6,302 nucleotides of DNA, taken from Pseudomonas sp. (GTDB lineage Bacteria; Pseudomonadota; Gammaproteobacteria; Pseudomonadales; Pseudomonadaceae). This document shows positions 5,864 to 6,302 of the stretch, piece after piece (the first letter of the stretch is position 1; every line of letters starts with the position of its first letter). Position numbers and translations under genes: made by a program. The DNA lies in the NCBI GenBank assembly GCA_003523465.1, contig DQAA01000362.1:3056-9357 (forward strand), written 5' to 3'. Below the pieces are notes generated by a model. That model did no database searches. It was not told where the DNA came from and saw nothing but the letters and a program-made list of their open reading frames with translations.

Positions 5864-6302
5864 TCAGTTGACCTTGGCGCCGTTGGCGATCCAGTCACCC
5901 ACCAGCTTGCGTTCCTCGGCAGTCATCTGGGTGATGTTGCCCAGCGGCATGATCTGGCTGGCGACGGCCTGGGCCTGGATACGCGGGGCCATGGCCTGGA
6001 TCTGTTGCGGTGTGTCGAGCATCACGCCGGCAGGCGCGGCGCTGAACAGCGGGCTGGTCGGCTTGGACGAGTGGCACACGGTGCAACGTTCCTGGATGAC
6101 GCTGTGGATCTTGTCGAAACCACCACCGGGAGCCTGGGCCGCGGCGGTTGCCTGGGCAGGGGTGGCCGGTGCAGCAGGAGCAGCCGGTTCAGCGGGCTTG
6201 GCCTGGGCGGCCTGCCATGCAGCGGCTTTCTCTTCCTCGGCCTTCTCGGCAGCGGTCTTGCCACCCAGTGCGGTTTCCGGCAGCGGCTGGTACTCGATCT
6301 TC
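5864..6302 (-). CDS. puuD: Urate hydroxylase/oxidase PuuD, C-terminal cytochrome c part (5' end outside window)
   Basis: The last 145 residues of a protein whose N-terminus lies beyond the right edge. From the edge inward there is a short KIEYQPLPETALGG stretch, a ~40-residue charged then Ala/Pro/Gln-rich linker (about 6119-6253), and a class I cytochrome c domain. The heme-binding CTVCH is at 6071-6085 and the likely axial Met is in QIMPLGN (codon 5948-5950). The order ERCTVCHSSKPTSPLF, GVMLDTPQQI, MPLGN, MTAEER, WIANGA is typical of PuuD. In PuuD an eight-helix membrane domain oxidises urate to 5-hydroxyisourate and hands electrons to this cytochrome domain, avoiding the hydrogen peroxide formed by soluble uricase. 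The catalytic membrane domain is not visible here, so the name rests on the C-terminal domain plus the adjoining purine permease; another membrane protein with a fused cytochrome c is possible but less likely. Confidence 0.85.
   Translation of the reverse strand, partial: KIEYQPLPETALGGKTAAEKAEEEKAAAWQAAQAKPAEPAAPAAPATPAQATAAAQAPGGGFDKIHSVIQERCTVCHSSKPTSPLFSAAPAGVMLDTPQQIQAMAPRIQAQAVASQIMPLGNITQMTAEERKLVGDWIANGAKVN

Overview
The window looks like a chromosomal segment of a Pseudomonas of the P. fluorescens/P. protegens type. The inference rests on high GC, strongly GC-ending codons, and the protein families and wording of their motifs. No sequence comparison could be run. Every gene that can be supported lies on the minus strand, so transcription runs from high to low coordinates. 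There are no tRNAs, rRNAs, CRISPR arrays or insertion sequences.

Layout in order of transcription. At the right edge (5864-6302) is the C-terminal part of the membrane-bound urate oxidase PuuD: an Ala/Pro-rich linker followed by a cytochrome c domain with CxxCH. After a 127 bp gap holding a large branched inverted repeat comes a complete NCS2-family purine permease (4381-5736) with a urate/xanthine-type signature. A 149 bp gap with several hairpins, one resembling a Pseudomonas REP element, leads to two tandem Tsx/OmpK-type outer-membrane channels (3443-4231 and 2311-3093). By hand alignment their mature proteins are about three-quarters identical. The 349 bp between the two channels is non-coding but rich in potential RNA structure, including an attenuator-like arrangement. 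A good Rho-independent terminator (2258-2299) ends the series.

Below that terminator, after a non-coding stretch of about 300 bp, lies a separate gene: a large LTA-synthase/sulfatase-type membrane phosphotransferase (1-1953), cut off by the left edge before its stop codon.

Read together, the four upstream genes form a plausible route for purine use. Tsx-like channels would admit nucleosides or nucleobases (perhaps urate) through the outer membrane. The NCS2 symporter would carry urate or xanthine over the inner membrane. PuuD would oxidise urate to 5-hydroxyisourate, passing electrons to its cytochrome c domain. The dedicated pairing of Tsx-type porins with a urate permease and PuuD is the most interesting hypothesis here. 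Co-transcription and substrate are inferred, not shown.
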